Shown: one piece after another, positions 11,856 through 22,552 of the stretch
Layout of the letters: every line of letters starts with the position of its first letter
How positions within the stretch are numbered: position 1 is the first letter of the stretch
From: Manihot esculenta
Taxonomy: Eukaryota; Streptophyta; Magnoliopsida; Malpighiales; Euphorbiaceae
NCBI RefSeq assembly: GCF_001659605.2
Contig: NC_035174.2
Span: 8,056,402 to 8,120,401, forward strand
Length of the DNA: 64,000 nucleotides
Direction of reading: 5' to 3'
Position numbers and translations under genes: made by a program
The notes under the pieces: model-generated
The model's input: the letters and a program-made list of their open reading frames with translations, nothing else
Database searches by the model: none
What the model was told of the DNA's origin: nothing

Positions 11856-12964
11856 TTGGTCTTTATCGGGTAATTATTCCAAAGATCTACTCAATAAATA
11901 GTTAGGAAGGGAGAATTATGTGAAAATTACAAAATAGTTTGGTTGGATAAGAGTTATTTTACTTTAAAATATGTATTTTTATTGTTTTATACCGCAAGAA
12001 GTTAGTTATTATATTGAAAATTCAAAATGTATTGACTAACAAATATGAGATCTCACATTTGTAGGAATTATGGCAGTTGCAGTGTTACGAACGTCAACAC
12101 CGAAAAATAGAAGAGATCTAGACTTTGTCTAGAAAAAGACGAGTCTTCAAGTTATAGATGATAAGAGGTGAGTATTATAAGAAACTGAGTCTGGCATTCT
12201 AATTATGGACATGTCATTACTTAAAATCTAATAAGAAATTGCGAACATGTAATATATTTTAGATGAATATTATTAAGTCATATGTGCACTTATATATGTG
12301 AGTGCTAATATATTTTTTTCTACAAGAGCAAGTGCACGTATAAACGATAGGAATAAGCTAGAGGCTTGCTTGTCACCATCTAAATTCCAATATCTGGAGA
12401 ATATTATTCACTCATTAATATAATTAATTATTATTTAAAAAAATAATTAATTTCAACAACTAAAATAAAATTCATGGGTAACAATAACTAAAATAATTAG
12501 TTGCTATGAGAAAAACACTGATTAGGATTGATTCGTATGAGTATTTTACGATCACCAATAAATAGTTGCCACTTGGGATTTATAATAATATTATATATAT
12601 ATATATTTCCTTGAAATATACAACACTGTTGTCTATATAAATGTGTAATTTTAGTTAATGCATAACAATGCACGGCTGACTAATACACCACTATAAGTTG
12701 GATTTTTTTTCTTTTTTTAATTCAGTGCCCTAAGTTAGGTAACTTCACCTTCATTGCCTTTATTTACATGTATGCTTTAATATCATCAAACATTTACATT
12801 ATTTTAAAAAGTAAAAAATATTTTATTTTTTTGGATCGACATAATAACCCATGAGGCCCAATAGTTCAATGATATTCTTTTAGGATTTCGTGTTGAACTA
12901 TGCTTGGGCCTTGCCCGTAAATCAATCTTTAATTGCAATTTGGGTCCAAAATTGAGCCCAAAAC
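11856..12964. other. Intergenic AT-rich DNA; nothing recognised
   Basis: The DNA between the SINE and the tRNA gene is AT-rich with simple AT tracts, for example 12590-12606. I see no coding frame with family resemblance and no clear transposon ends. Confidence 0.5.
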
Positions 12965-12965
12965 G

Positions 12966-12971
12966 AAAAAA
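12966..12971 (-). terminator. Pol III terminator of the tRNA-Ile gene
   Basis: On the minus strand a run of six T lies eight bases past the discriminator base of the tRNA gene, which is the usual RNA polymerase III stop signal. Confidence 0.75.
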
Positions 12972-12978
12972 GAGAAGT

Positions 12979-13052
12979 TGGCCCATGCAGGTCTCGAACC
13001 TGCGACCTTCGCGTTATTAGCACGACGCTCTAACCAACTGAGCTAATAGGCC
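12979..13052 (-). tRNA. tRNA-Ile (anticodon AAU)
   Basis: On the minus strand the sequence folds into a full cloverleaf. The acceptor stem is GGCCTAT with ATGGGCC plus discriminator A. The D arm is GCTC/GAGC, the anticodon stem TCGTG/CGCGA around loop CTAATAA (anticodon AAT), and the T arm GCAGG-TTCGAGA-CCTGC. The internal B box GGTTCGAGACC is intact, there is no intron, and a T-run terminator follows. The A at position 34 would be modified to inosine, letting it read AUU, AUC and AUA. The intact structure suggests a functional nuclear gene. Confidence 0.96.
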
Positions 13053-14401
13053 TTACTGTATGGTCCAACTCTTATTAAATGTCTAGCAAAGCCACCTTCT
13101 CTCATGTGAACAAGATGAGGAACAAGGCATCTCATGTTCTAGTTAAACAAACTCTGTCTAGTGATTCTTCCTCAATCCTTTAGGTCTTCATTCTTTGTGG
13201 GCTTTGCTCTTATTATTTTGATGCATCCCCTTGTAATGGTTTTTAACTTATGATGATTGCTATTTGGACAAAAAAGAGGTCACATAATTGGAGTAGAGTA
13301 GTTTGTTAGTATGAATAATTAAAAAGCTGAGTTATGAAAGGAAATAGAATGCAGGTTGCTTGACGCCATCAAATTCCTCAAAGTCGAATTTGGATAGCTT
13401 CTTCGGAAGATTTCTTTCTCCATGGTGCACACCTTTTCTTCTAATTCACATTCTTATAGTATTATTTTGCGGAATAACTTAATTAGGATTCCTTAATCAT
13501 TTATAAATCCTAATCATTGATGATCATAAGCATCTTCAAATATTAATGTTTTTCAATTCCGAGTTTATTTATTATTTATATACCATTATTGATTGGCTCT
13601 TCTTTTTCAGTTTTTTTTTTCTAAATTCTCCTAATCATTGATTGATGCTTTTAAGTACTAAATTATTAAATTATTTTGATCAAATAAATTACTATATTAC
13701 TCTTATTTAATTTTAAAATTTTATTACATATTTTATTTAATTTTATAATAATTTCAATTTATAAACTATTTATTATTAAATACTTCAATTATTTATAAGT
13801 CATTTATAAACATTTTAATTACATATATAATTATTTAAAATTTTAAATATTTATAAGTCCTAAATATCTTATGAGTACTAATTAGTGTATATAAACTAAG
13901 TTTTCATAAGTTAACTACACTGAAAATAATTGTTATCGAATTAAGTTTATAAGTACAATGAATCAATTTATTAATAAAAAAATTAATTATCAATATAAAA
14001 TCAAGAATCTAGCAATAATTTATTGAATTGATTATCAATTCTCTTATTTAAAATTAAAAAAAAATTCAATTGAGGATAGAATTATTGTGTGTGTGTGATG
14101 TAATATGAGTCTTGAATTGAGATCCTTTTGAAAACATGTTTCATGAGCTGGTTCTTCGAGATTTCACATTGATTGTGGATGTGTGTATAGACTTATATAC
14201 CATCAAAAAGTTTTATTTAAATTGCTATAATTTTAACTTAGATTGAGTTTCATCTTTTGATTTAAAAAAATTAATTTTTTAATTTAAAAAATTTTAACTT
14301 TTAAAAAATTAAAATTTCAGATGATTTTATAGAAATTTATCTGATTTGGTTATGGATTGTATCATGGGAGTGATTGTGTTTCAGTCAGATTGTTAAAATA
14401 A
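13053..14401. other. Intergenic AT-rich DNA
   Basis: Apart from a possible RNase H remnant at 13088-13183, this is AT-rich DNA with no recognised frame or transposon end up to the LINE target duplication at 14402. Confidence 0.5.
13088..13183 (+). pseudogene. Possible remnant of a retroelement RNase H C-terminus
   Basis: A 31-codon frame ending in TAG reads SHVNKMRNKASHVLVKQTLS in its core. This resembles the conserved end of LINE-type RNase H domains (aromatic or H-V, then N-x-x-A-H-x-L-A-K). It is on the plus strand, opposite to the LINE that starts 1.2 kb further on, so it would be a separate relic. The evidence is one short motif only. Confidence 0.3.
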
Positions 14402-14416
14402 GTTCTGTTTGATAAG
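14402..14416. repeat. LINE target-site duplication, left copy
   Basis: GTTCTGTTTGATAAG is identical to 21440-21454. The two copies bracket the LINE and its nested insertions. Confidence 0.9.
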
Positions 14417-14973
14417 GGTTTTTTTTTAATAGAAAATTATAAACTCCAATTAAGCAGATGCATTACATTTGAAAAGACATCAGCTAAGAACAACTTAACC
14501 AAGAAATGAGTAGTTTGGTTATAATGTTTTTTAACAAAATTAAAACAAACAAATGTAAAGGATTGAGGCAAAGTGAGAGAATTTGAGACCGTATCACTAA
14601 TGACTAAGGGAGCCGGACTATCCTTGCAAGTGTCGATGACAATGGAGGAATTTCCCCAAACACAAATCTGTGAGAAACCTCTAAACTTAGCAAAAAGTAA
14701 AGCGTCTCTGCATGCTAAACTTTCAAGGACCAAAAGATATGAGATAGCAAGTTTAAGACTACGACACCAATCCAAAGCCCTTTCACTGTGATCTCTGCAA
14801 ACAATTGCTATAACTCCTCTATTTCGCTTGATATGATCAATTGGTGGGGTTGCCAGCACAACTGTTAAGCTATCAATTGAGGAACAAGTTGCTCTTCTTT
14901 ATCACTTACTATTGTGAAATCAAAGAAATGCCTTAAAGCTGCCTCGATTACCTCCAAAAAGGTGAAATTTTAT
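14417..14973 (-). mobile_element. 5'-truncated LINE (L1-type), 3' part with RNase H remnant
   Basis: This is the 3' portion of a non-LTR retrotransposon on the minus strand. It ends with a short poly(A) (T run at 14419-14427) directly against the target duplication at 14402-14416. A frame at 14437-14859 carries an RNase H-like domain. Recognisable pieces are RGVIAIVCRDH (the usual GGVGVVVRDH region) and the LACRDALLFAKFRGFSQICV region followed by a WGNSSIVIDTCKDS stretch. The rest of the element continues at 19579, because a solo LTR has inserted between its zinc-binding and RNase H regions. Stop codons and frame changes show that it is dead. Confidence 0.85.
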
Positions 14974-15380
14974 TGTAACGACCCGAAAATCGGACCGCTA
15001 CCGGCGCTAGGATCCAGATCGGTTTAAGGCCGCCGGGACCCGTAGCAAGCCTGACATATAACCTATGAACCTGTCAAGTCCCATACATGATCATACAAAA
15101 ACATAAACATGTAAACTTTTTCTTTCACAAATCAAGCTTAACCTGTGCATGCACACTAATACAACCATAAACCTCACACTGGAGTCCTCATCACATGCTC
15201 CAATGGGGTATCAATAACTTACATTAAGCTTGATTACTCATCTCATCAATAATAATAGTGACCATGCATTAAAAGGGGTACCATACACATAGGGTCAAGC
15301 ACAACCTCTAATCCTCAATATCATTATTACATATGACATTACATTACAATTTCATCATGTCCACACTTTCTAACTATTAC
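14974..15380 (-). mobile_element. Outer solo LTR, distal part (3' end of the LTR)
   Basis: On the minus strand this is the 3' end of an LTR, terminating ...GGGTCGTTACA at 14974. Its other part is 17682-19573, so the total is about 2.3 kb. The two termini (TGTAATACCC...TTACA) have TG...CA ends and the element is flanked by the 5-bp duplication TTTAT (14969-14973 and 19574-19578). No internal retroviral-type genes or second LTR exist, so it is a solo LTR left by recombination. It is interrupted at 15380 by a second copy of the same family. Confidence 0.9.
15376..15380. repeat. 5-bp target duplication of inner solo LTR, left copy (ATTAC)
   Basis: ATTAC here and at 17677-17681 flank the inner solo LTR. 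Removing the insertion and one copy restores a continuous outer LTR that aligns with the inner one at the matching place (near 15800). Confidence 0.9.
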
Positions 15381-16009
15381 TGTAACGACCCGAAAATCAG
15401 ACCGCTACCGGCGCTAGGATCCAGATCGGTTTAAGGCCGCCGGGACCCGTAGCAAGCCTGACATGCAACCTAAACCTGTTTAATCCCATACATGATCAAC
15501 AATTATACATAAAAATTTAAAACTTTTCTTTCATACATTCTATCATACACCAAACTCAACCTGTGCATGCACTGAACATATACATAATCATAAACTTGAC
15601 CCCTCTGTGGGATCTCATCAATGCCCCCAATGGGGCATAACAAGTGTTGAGTTGGCTAAACATGAACATCAATAACATTAAGATCATGTTTGAAAAAGGG
15701 ATTACATTATACTATGGTCAAGCACACTTTTAACCTCAATATCGTTACATTACATATCTATACATCATTATACAATCTGTCATGTCCACATTCTAACTAT
15801 TACATACATATGACTTCATTACTCTTCTTGACTTCTCTGTCTAACCCGTACCTGCAAACCTGGGGAAATTGGGAGAGGGGTGAGCTACTAGAGCCCAGTG
15901 AGCAGAATAGTAAAGCATTTAAAACATATGATAACATGAAATGCATCACATCACAACTAATCATATCAAGGATGAACTTGTCACCATTTAGCCCTCTACA
16001 TAATCCAAT

Positions 16010-16175
16010 CATGCCAGGGGCGTAGTGCAGGCCACATCTGGTCTTTCTCTTATACATAACATAACATAACATACATAATCCATAGTGCCGGGGGCGTAGT
16101 GCAGGCCACGTCCGGTCTTTCTCTTACATAGTGCCAGGGGCGTAGTGCAGGCCACACCTGGACTTCCATACCATA
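16010..16175. repeat. Three degenerate tandem units inside the inner LTR
   Basis: Units sharing GGGGCGTAGTGCAGGCCAC followed by a TCTTTCTCTTA-type tail start at about 16018, 16089 and 16138, with uneven spacing of about 71 and 49 bp. The matching part of the outer LTR (17890-18045) has the same three units, so the array predates both insertions. Confidence 0.8.
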
Positions 16176-16622
16176 TCATCACATCATAACATATGAGGGC
16201 TAATGGATCATTCAACATTCATCCACATCAACAACATATTATGCAATGCAACATATTCGTGATTTCTAATGCAAGCATCCTAAAATATCACATGGCATCC
16301 GTGGTGCATGAACATGCTCAAAACTGATTTATTTATTTATTTAAAAACATAAGAGTCATTCCACTCACCTCTGGCTAGCTCTGACACTGACTGAAGCAGC
16401 TGACTCACTGCTGAGGTCCTCGGTTCCTCGGGTCCGAACCTACACAGGTGGACTCAAACGAGGGACCAACATACTAGAACATAACTCTAAAAACATCCCC
16501 CAAACATCTCAAAACATCCATGCAAGAACATGCAAAGGAAGGCTGGACAGGGCACTTTCGGCGGCAGGTTCGGCGGCTGAAAGTCCCTCCAGAGCCGAAA
16601 GTCAGGCAGGTTCAGCGGCACC

Positions 16623-16775
16623 TTCGGCGGCCGAAACTCCCAGACAGAGGCGAAACTTATGCATGTTCGGCGGCACTTTCGGCGGCCGAAACTCCCAGAC
16701 AGAGACGAAAGTCTCCTTTCAGGGGCAAGCTTCGGCAACCGAAGGCTGCCTCCACAAGAGGGTTCGGCGGCCGAA
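16623..16775. repeat. Downstream cluster of TTCGG-CGG-CCGAA motifs in the inner LTR
   Basis: Perfect 13-mers lie at 16623-16635, 16678-16690 and 16763-16775, with several near-matches between 16557 and 16795 (TTCGGCGGC, TTCGGCTGCCGAA). On the LTR sense strand each contains GCCGCC, the core of the plant ERF-bound GCC box. Confidence 0.85.
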
Positions 16776-17311
16776 AGTCCCTTCGGCTGCCGAACCTGGT
16801 TTCTCCTAAAGGGCAGAAACTTGGTTCAAACATGCACAAATGCCTCCAAACTCAAACCATCATGCATTTAGCTCAACCAAAACATGCATACAAGCTCCTA
16901 GGGGTCTCAAACTACCTTAAACCCCAACTACAACACATCAAACACACATTACAAGCCACATTGTTCATGAACATACATTTATACCCATAAACATAACTAT
17001 AACCTAAACATGCATTCTACCCCCAAGAACTTCATAAAACTTACTTAAAACATAACATAAGCTAGAGATCGACTCTTACCTCTTGAAGATCGAGAGTAGA
17101 GGCGACCAAACTTGGAGTTGGGAGAGATTTGAGTTCTTGAACCTCAAAGCTCCAAAACTTTGCTCAAAAGCTCAAATCTTCAAAACAAAGTTAAAACAAA
17201 TGAAAAACTTGAATGATCTAGATGAAAAACATCAAAGATCGGTGAGGAACGGCGGAGAGCTCACCTTAGCCGAAAATGGGGAAAAGCTCGCCCGTTTTCG
17301 GCTAAGGGACC

Positions 17312-17319
17312 CTTTTATA
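17312..17319 (-). promoter_or_regulatory. TATA box of the inner solo LTR
   Basis: TATAAAAG on the minus strand is followed by GGTCCCTTAGCCGAAAAC and preceded by the promoter-proximal motif cluster at 17374-17499. The same arrangement occurs in the outer LTR at 19210-19217. It is probably the retrotransposon's pol II promoter; it points toward 15 kb, away from the RING gene. Confidence 0.7.
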
Positions 17320-17373
17320 GTGGTTGTCCAGGCCACGTTCGGGGGCCGAATGTGCCTCCGCATGCATGCCATG

Positions 17374-17499
17374 TTCGGCGGCCGAACTTAAGGTTCGGCG
17401 GCCGAACCTGGACTTTCCTCAACCTATGCCTTCGGGGGCCTAAGGCACACCCGAAATGCCTGCATGTTCGGCGGCCGAACTTGAGGTTCGGCGGTCGAA
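17374..17499. repeat. Promoter-proximal cluster of TTCGG-CGG-CCGAA motifs in the inner LTR
   Basis: Perfect copies lie at 17374-17386, 17394-17406 and 17467-17479, with one single-mismatch copy at 17487-17499. They are arranged as two close pairs just upstream of the TATA box on the sense strand. Confidence 0.88.
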
Positions 17500-17681
17500 C
17501 CTGGGTTTTCCTCCAAGGTTGTTTTTATTCAAAAACTCATTTCCTTTTTACTTAAAATCATCAAAAGCATTAAAACATTTCATAAAAACATGGTTTTACC
17601 CATCTAGAGATCTCCGACATCCGAAATTCCACCGGACGGTAGGAATTCCGATACCGGAGTCTAGCCGGGTATTACAATTAC

Positions 17682-19573
17682 ATGAAATCAGACTTTACTC
17701 CTGCCGACCTCCTGGTCTACCCTGTACCTGCAACCCTGTGGGATAAGGGAAAAGGGGTGAGCTACAAGAGCCCAGTGAGCGGGAAAATAAAACATAGTAT
17801 TTAAAACATATGATAACATGGAATGCGTCACAGCACAAGCAAATCACATCGAGGATGAACTTGTCACCATTTAGCCCTCTACATATTCCAATCATGCTAG
17901 GGGCGTAGTGCAGGCCACACCTGGTCTTTCTCTTATACATAACATATCATACATAACCAACTGTGTCGGCGGCGTAGTGCAAGCCACACCCGGTCTTTCT
18001 CTTACATAGTGCCAGGGGCGTAGTGCAGGCACGCCTGGACTTCCATATCATATCATCGTGCCATAACATATGAGGGCTAATGGATCATTCAACATTCATC
18101 CACATCAACAATATATATTATGCAATGCAACATATTCGTGAATTCTAATGCAACACCCTAATATATCTCATGGCATTCATGACGCGTGAATCATGCTAAA
18201 ACTTTCATTTAATTTCTCAATTTAAAACATTAAGTTTAGTTTCACTCACCTTTGGCTAGCTCTGACAAGACTCTGAAGCAGCTGACTCACTGCTGGGGTC
18301 CTTGGTTCCTCGGGTCCGGACCTACACAGGTGGACTCAAATGAGGGACCAAACATACTAAAACATGACTCTAAAATATCCCCCAAAAACCCCCTTATAAT
18401 ACCTCAAAATATCCATGGAAAGCATGCAAAGGAAGGCTGAACAGGGCACTTTCGGCGGCAGGTTCGGCGGCCGAAAGTCCCTCTAGAGTCGAAAGTCAGG
18501 CAGGTTCTGCGGCACCTTCGGCGGCCGAAACTCCCAGACAGAGACGAAACTCATGCATGCGGCGACACTTTCGGCGGCCGAAAATGCTCTCCAGAGACGA
18601 AAGTCTCTTTTCGGGGGCAGGCTTCGGCAGCCGAAAGGCTGGCCTCCCAGGCAGGTTCGGCGGCCGAAAGTCCTTCGGCTGCCGAACCTGGTTTCTGCCA
18701 AAGGGCAGAAACTTCAGCTCCTCAACCTCAAATGCCTCTCAAACCTTCCAAACATGCATTTTCCTATTCTACAACATGCATACTCAAGCATACAAGCTCC
18801 TAGGGGCTTCAAACCTTAAACCCCAACTACAACACATCACAAGCATCACAGCAACCTACACTCCATAAAACACATAAAACCTAAAAATGCTTATCTAACT
18901 TATACATACATTTCTACCCCATGGGTTGACTTAAAACTTGTTTAAAATATGTAGTGAGCTCAAGATCGACCCTTACCTCTTGAATATCGAGAGGAAAACG
19001 ACCCTAGCTCGGAGATGGGAGGGATTGAGTTTCTTAAACCTCAAAACTCCAAAACTTGCTTTATACTCGAAAATCTTCAAAACAAAGTGAAAACTTGTGA
19101 AAAATCATGAAGAATGGAAGGAAGAAACTCGAAATCGGTGGGGGATGACGGAGAGCTCACCTTGGCCGAAAATGGGGAGAAAAGCTCGCCCGTTTTCGGC
19201 TAAGGGACCCTTTTATAGGTGGCTGGCCAGGCCACATTCGGGGGCCGAACGTGCCCCCGCATGCATGCCATGTTTTGCGGCCGAACATAAGGTTCGGCGG
19301 CCGAACTTGGTTTCCCTCACTTATGCTTTCGGGGGCTTAAGGCACACCCGAAACGCCTGCATGTTCGGCGGCCGAACTTGAGGTTCGGCGGCCGAACCTT
19401 CGTTTTCCTCCAAGACTATTTTCATGCAAAAACTCATTTCTTACTTGATTAAAACCATAAAATACATTAAAACATTTTATAAAAACATGATTTTACCCTT
19501 CTAGAGGTCTCCGATGCTCGGAATTCCACCGGACGGTAGGAATTTCGATACTGGAGTCTAACCGGGTATTACA
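17682..19573 (-). mobile_element. Outer solo LTR, main part
   Basis: This continues the LTR begun at 14974-15380, on the minus strand. It starts TGTAATACCC at 19573. Joined with the first part and counting one ATTAC copy, it is about 2.3 kb, close to the 2,296 bp of the inner copy. It has TATAAAAG at 19210-19217 and perfect TTCGGCGGCCGAA motifs at 18463, 18517, 18570, 18656, 19293, 19364 and 19384. The right target duplication TTTAT is at 19574-19578. It inserted into the LINE first and was then hit by the inner element. Confidence 0.92.
19210..19217 (-). promoter_or_regulatory. TATA box of the outer solo LTR
   Basis: TATAAAAG on the minus strand is at the same relative place as in the inner LTR, between the promoter-proximal motif cluster (19293-19396) and the GGTCCCTTAGCCG block. 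Confidence 0.7.
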
Positions 19574-19578
19574 TTTAT

Positions 19579-21439
19579 CGCTTAAAAATCGAGGCATTGC
19601 TACATTTTCACATACGCCATAGTATAAAACTAGCCTGCTGGATTAACGAGGTTTTCTGAGAGTGTTGGAACAAAGGAATTGTGATCTCTTTCCATACATC
19701 CATCATAGAAACATTTATCAACATTGAGGATCATAGCCTCATAGGGGAGTGAAGCCACACTGCTATAGCCCCCGGACAATGAAAAAAGAGATGCAGAAGT
19801 GATTTTTTTTTACCAAAGAAAGAACAAAGAGGTTGAATACCTTTGACTTTTTAATATAGGAGTTTATTATAAGGGAGTCTTTCGAGAAAGAGAAGTCAAA
19901 GAAAAATCTTAATTTTATTGAGTAGAGATACTTTTCAAAAATTCTTTCAAAAAGAGAGTTTTGTCTCATAGACATCAAACTGGGTTACCTTTCATGGATG
20001 AAGAGGCTCTAGCTTGGATTGAACGTGCCAATTTATATCCAAATTTAACTGAATAATGACTATGTCTTTTGAAATGCCAAATCAATTTATCCTCAAATTG
20101 AAAGAGATGGATAAGAATAGCCAAAATATGCGCAATGGTGTCTTGATCAAAGTTATCTTTAAGAACCGAGATATTCCATAAATTAGAAGCAGAGCAAACT
20201 AGCTAAGAAATCCAAACAATGTTCGATTAATGATCATATTTAGCAGTAGAAATTTGGGAGAAAATCCCAGATACCTACTTATCTTCTTTGCACATTATAG
20301 CTCGATCATCTTTTACATGCCAGCGTATTCCATGAATTAAGAGCTCTCGTCCCCAAATGACGCTTTGCCACCCTGAGGATGCTCAACTTCCTTGATTAGC
20401 TTGAAGGAAAGAGTTGTGAGGAAAATATTTGCTTTTTAGTACACGAGCTAGGAGAGATTGTGGTTGGGAGAGTATATGCCAACTTTGCTTTGCAAGAAGG
20501 GCTTTATTAAAACATTCCATATCCTTAAAGCCCAAGCCACCCAATTCCTTTGCTTCACACATCTTTGACCAAGCAATCTAATGAATCATCTTCTCATCAG
20601 CTTTTTGTCCCCACCAAAAATTGGATATTGTACATTGATCTGGTTACAAAGAGAGTTTGGAAATTGAAAACATGACATAACGTAGATAGGTATCGACGAG
20701 GTAATAGCTTTGATAAGAACCTACTTGCCACCTTTTGACAATAATTTTTCTTTCCAACAAGCACATTTAATTGAAATTCTTTTCTTGATATAATAAAAAG
20801 CCTCTCTTTTGGATTTCAGAATAAAGGAAAATAGCTCCAAAATTTGTCATACACATCTATCCTTTGGACATCCAAAATGGAACCAATTCTTTATTTACAA
20901 GGAGTCGGCGTATTCAGACTAAAGATCAATGAAGATTTCTCATAACTGATGTTCTTACCACTAATCCTTAAGTACTTATACAACAACTCTCGAATGAACT
21001 TAGTCTCTATTTCTAAAGTTTTAGGGAAGAGAATGGAATCGTCAACAAATAGTAAATGCAAAACAGATCGGACCATGTCTAGCTACTTTGATGCCTTGCA
21101 AACTAGATAATTTTATAATGTGGGAGATACCTTCAGCACAAAATTAGAAAGAGGTATGAGGATAATGGTTCTCTTGTCTAAATCCTATTGAAGGGAAAAA
21201 GTAACCACATCTATATCCATTGATTTGATCTGACATAATAATTGTGGAAGCACATTGCATAATCCAAGCAATTCATTTTTCATAAAATCTAAACTTCTGC
21301 ATCATATAATTAAGGAAGGTCTATTCTACACACTCATACGCCTTACTTACATCAAGTTTTAGAGTCATTCCATAACTTTTTTCAAAATTTCTTTCATTAA
21401 GACATTATATCAGATTCATGGTCAAGCATGATATTGTCT
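19579..21439 (-). mobile_element. 5'-truncated LINE (L1-type), RT and zinc-knuckle part
   Basis: This is the upstream part of the LINE on the minus strand. A frame at 20891-21076 carries the reverse transcriptase active-site region HLLFVDDSILF (FVDD at about 21038-21049), followed by the usual SGKNISYEKSSLIFS-type stretch. Near 19760-19850 a C-S-F-F-G-K...H-L-F-F-H-C-P segment matches the zinc-binding region found C-terminal to plant LINE RTs. The element is 5'-truncated at 21439, within the RT region, directly against the duplication GTTCTGTTTGATAAG. The LINE without nested insertions is about 2.4 kb and full of stops and frameshifts, so it is inactive. Confidence 0.85.
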
Positions 21440-21454
21440 GTTCTGTTTGATAAG
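21440..21454. repeat. LINE target-site duplication, right copy
   Basis: GTTCTGTTTGATAAG is identical to 14402-14416 and marks the 5' truncation point of the LINE. Confidence 0.9.
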
Positions 21455-22552
21455 TTGTGATTTGCGTGCACTGTTTTGATATGGAGGTGGAAACAGATAT
21501 TTATGAGATGCTTGATTACAAAGTACAGACCAGCTCTTTAATTTGCAGCTTTTTTTTGGGCCCCAAAGGGATAGCTCATTGGCTTCCCGTCCCTTCGCCA
21601 CTCAATCAGAGTGAACTTTTGTTGTATTTTATTAAATTGACTGTATTAAACATTTTTTATTATTATTTTTAAATTATTAAATCAAATTTAATATAAATTT
21701 AAAATAAAAATAAGTGAATTTCTTAAACGTGACTCGACTCTCTAACTCAACTGATTTAAGTTGGGGCATTTCCATAGAATAAACGACATAAATATTGTCC
21801 ACGAAACGTGCTTCCACAATAATTTCGTGCCCGAATAATATACTATGGTCTTCAAATTCAATGTTTCTTGTGCTTATTTTATTTTTTTCTAAAAAAATAA
21901 TTTGAACAACTTATTTAAATATGTATAATCATGGGAAGTTACAATTTTAAATGTTTTTAATTTTTGACTTAGCTGTATCAATAATATATTTTTTTTATTT
22001 TAAAAAAAATCCTTTAATTCAAGAGTGAACAATGGCCGAATAACTCGATATTTCATTAATTTTTCTTACCATTTAGCTAAAAATAAACTCTTTTTCTAAG
22101 GAAGGAAAAAATCAGATTAATCAAATGGGTAATAATTACCAAAAACAGCTTACATTATAATCTTGCAACGCAGCAAGCGGACAATTTTCACCAACGGCTT
22201 CGGTTTCACTTCATAATTTAATGACAAAACTACCCCTAATTTTCTCTAATAATAACCCTGTAAACCTGTTTATAGATATGTAATTGAACCCACTAATTAT
22301 GTCCTATTTCGTCCACGAAAAGTTGCCCTCACTTAAGAGGCATAAACAGGGTGCCCTGAATTTGCTTTAGCGTGAAAGCGAAGTCATAAAGACAAACGAA
22401 TGTCTCATTTCTGATGTCACTCTCCTCGTAATTTCCGTTTGATTTTCGCTCTGCAATTACTTTCTAAGCAATCATTTCTTGTGAATTCAAAGCTACAGAG
22501 GAAAAAGAGGGAAGGGGAACTCTAATTCTCTTCAGTTGGAATTTTCCCGACC
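21455..22552. other. Intergenic and promoter region of the RING membrane gene
   Basis: The first half is AT-rich. From about 22130 the sequence is less biased and probably holds the promoter and 5' leader of the gene starting at 22553. No TATA box could be assigned with confidence. Confidence 0.4.

Larger units (their letters stand above)
15381..17676 (-). mobile_element. Inner solo LTR (2,296 bp) nested in the outer solo LTR
   Basis: A complete LTR on the minus strand. It begins TGTAATACCC at 17676 and ends GGGTCGTTACA at 15381, with 5-bp duplications ATTAC on both sides. A promoter TATAAAAG lies at 17312-17319, about 360 bp from the LTR start, which leaves an unusually long downstream R/U5 part. 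TTCGG-CGG-CCGAA motifs occur at 17374, 17394 and 17467 just upstream of the TATA box, and at 16623, 16678 and 16763 downstream. Three degenerate tandem units containing GGGGCGTAGTGCAGGCCAC lie at about 16018-16160. There is no coding potential; the small open frames inside are incidental. The internal region is gone, so gypsy or copia origin cannot be assigned from sequence. Confidence 0.92.

Noticed and set aside
16009..16218. Regular repeats resembling a CRISPR array
   Set aside because: There are only three degenerate units with uneven spacing, inside an LTR and present in both LTR copies. This is plant retrotransposon structure.
16487..19381. Several overlapping frames of 60-156 codons between 16.5 and 19.4 kb
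   Set aside because: All lie inside the solo LTRs and are opened by the GC-rich motif clusters. They are not conserved as proteins between the two LTR copies.
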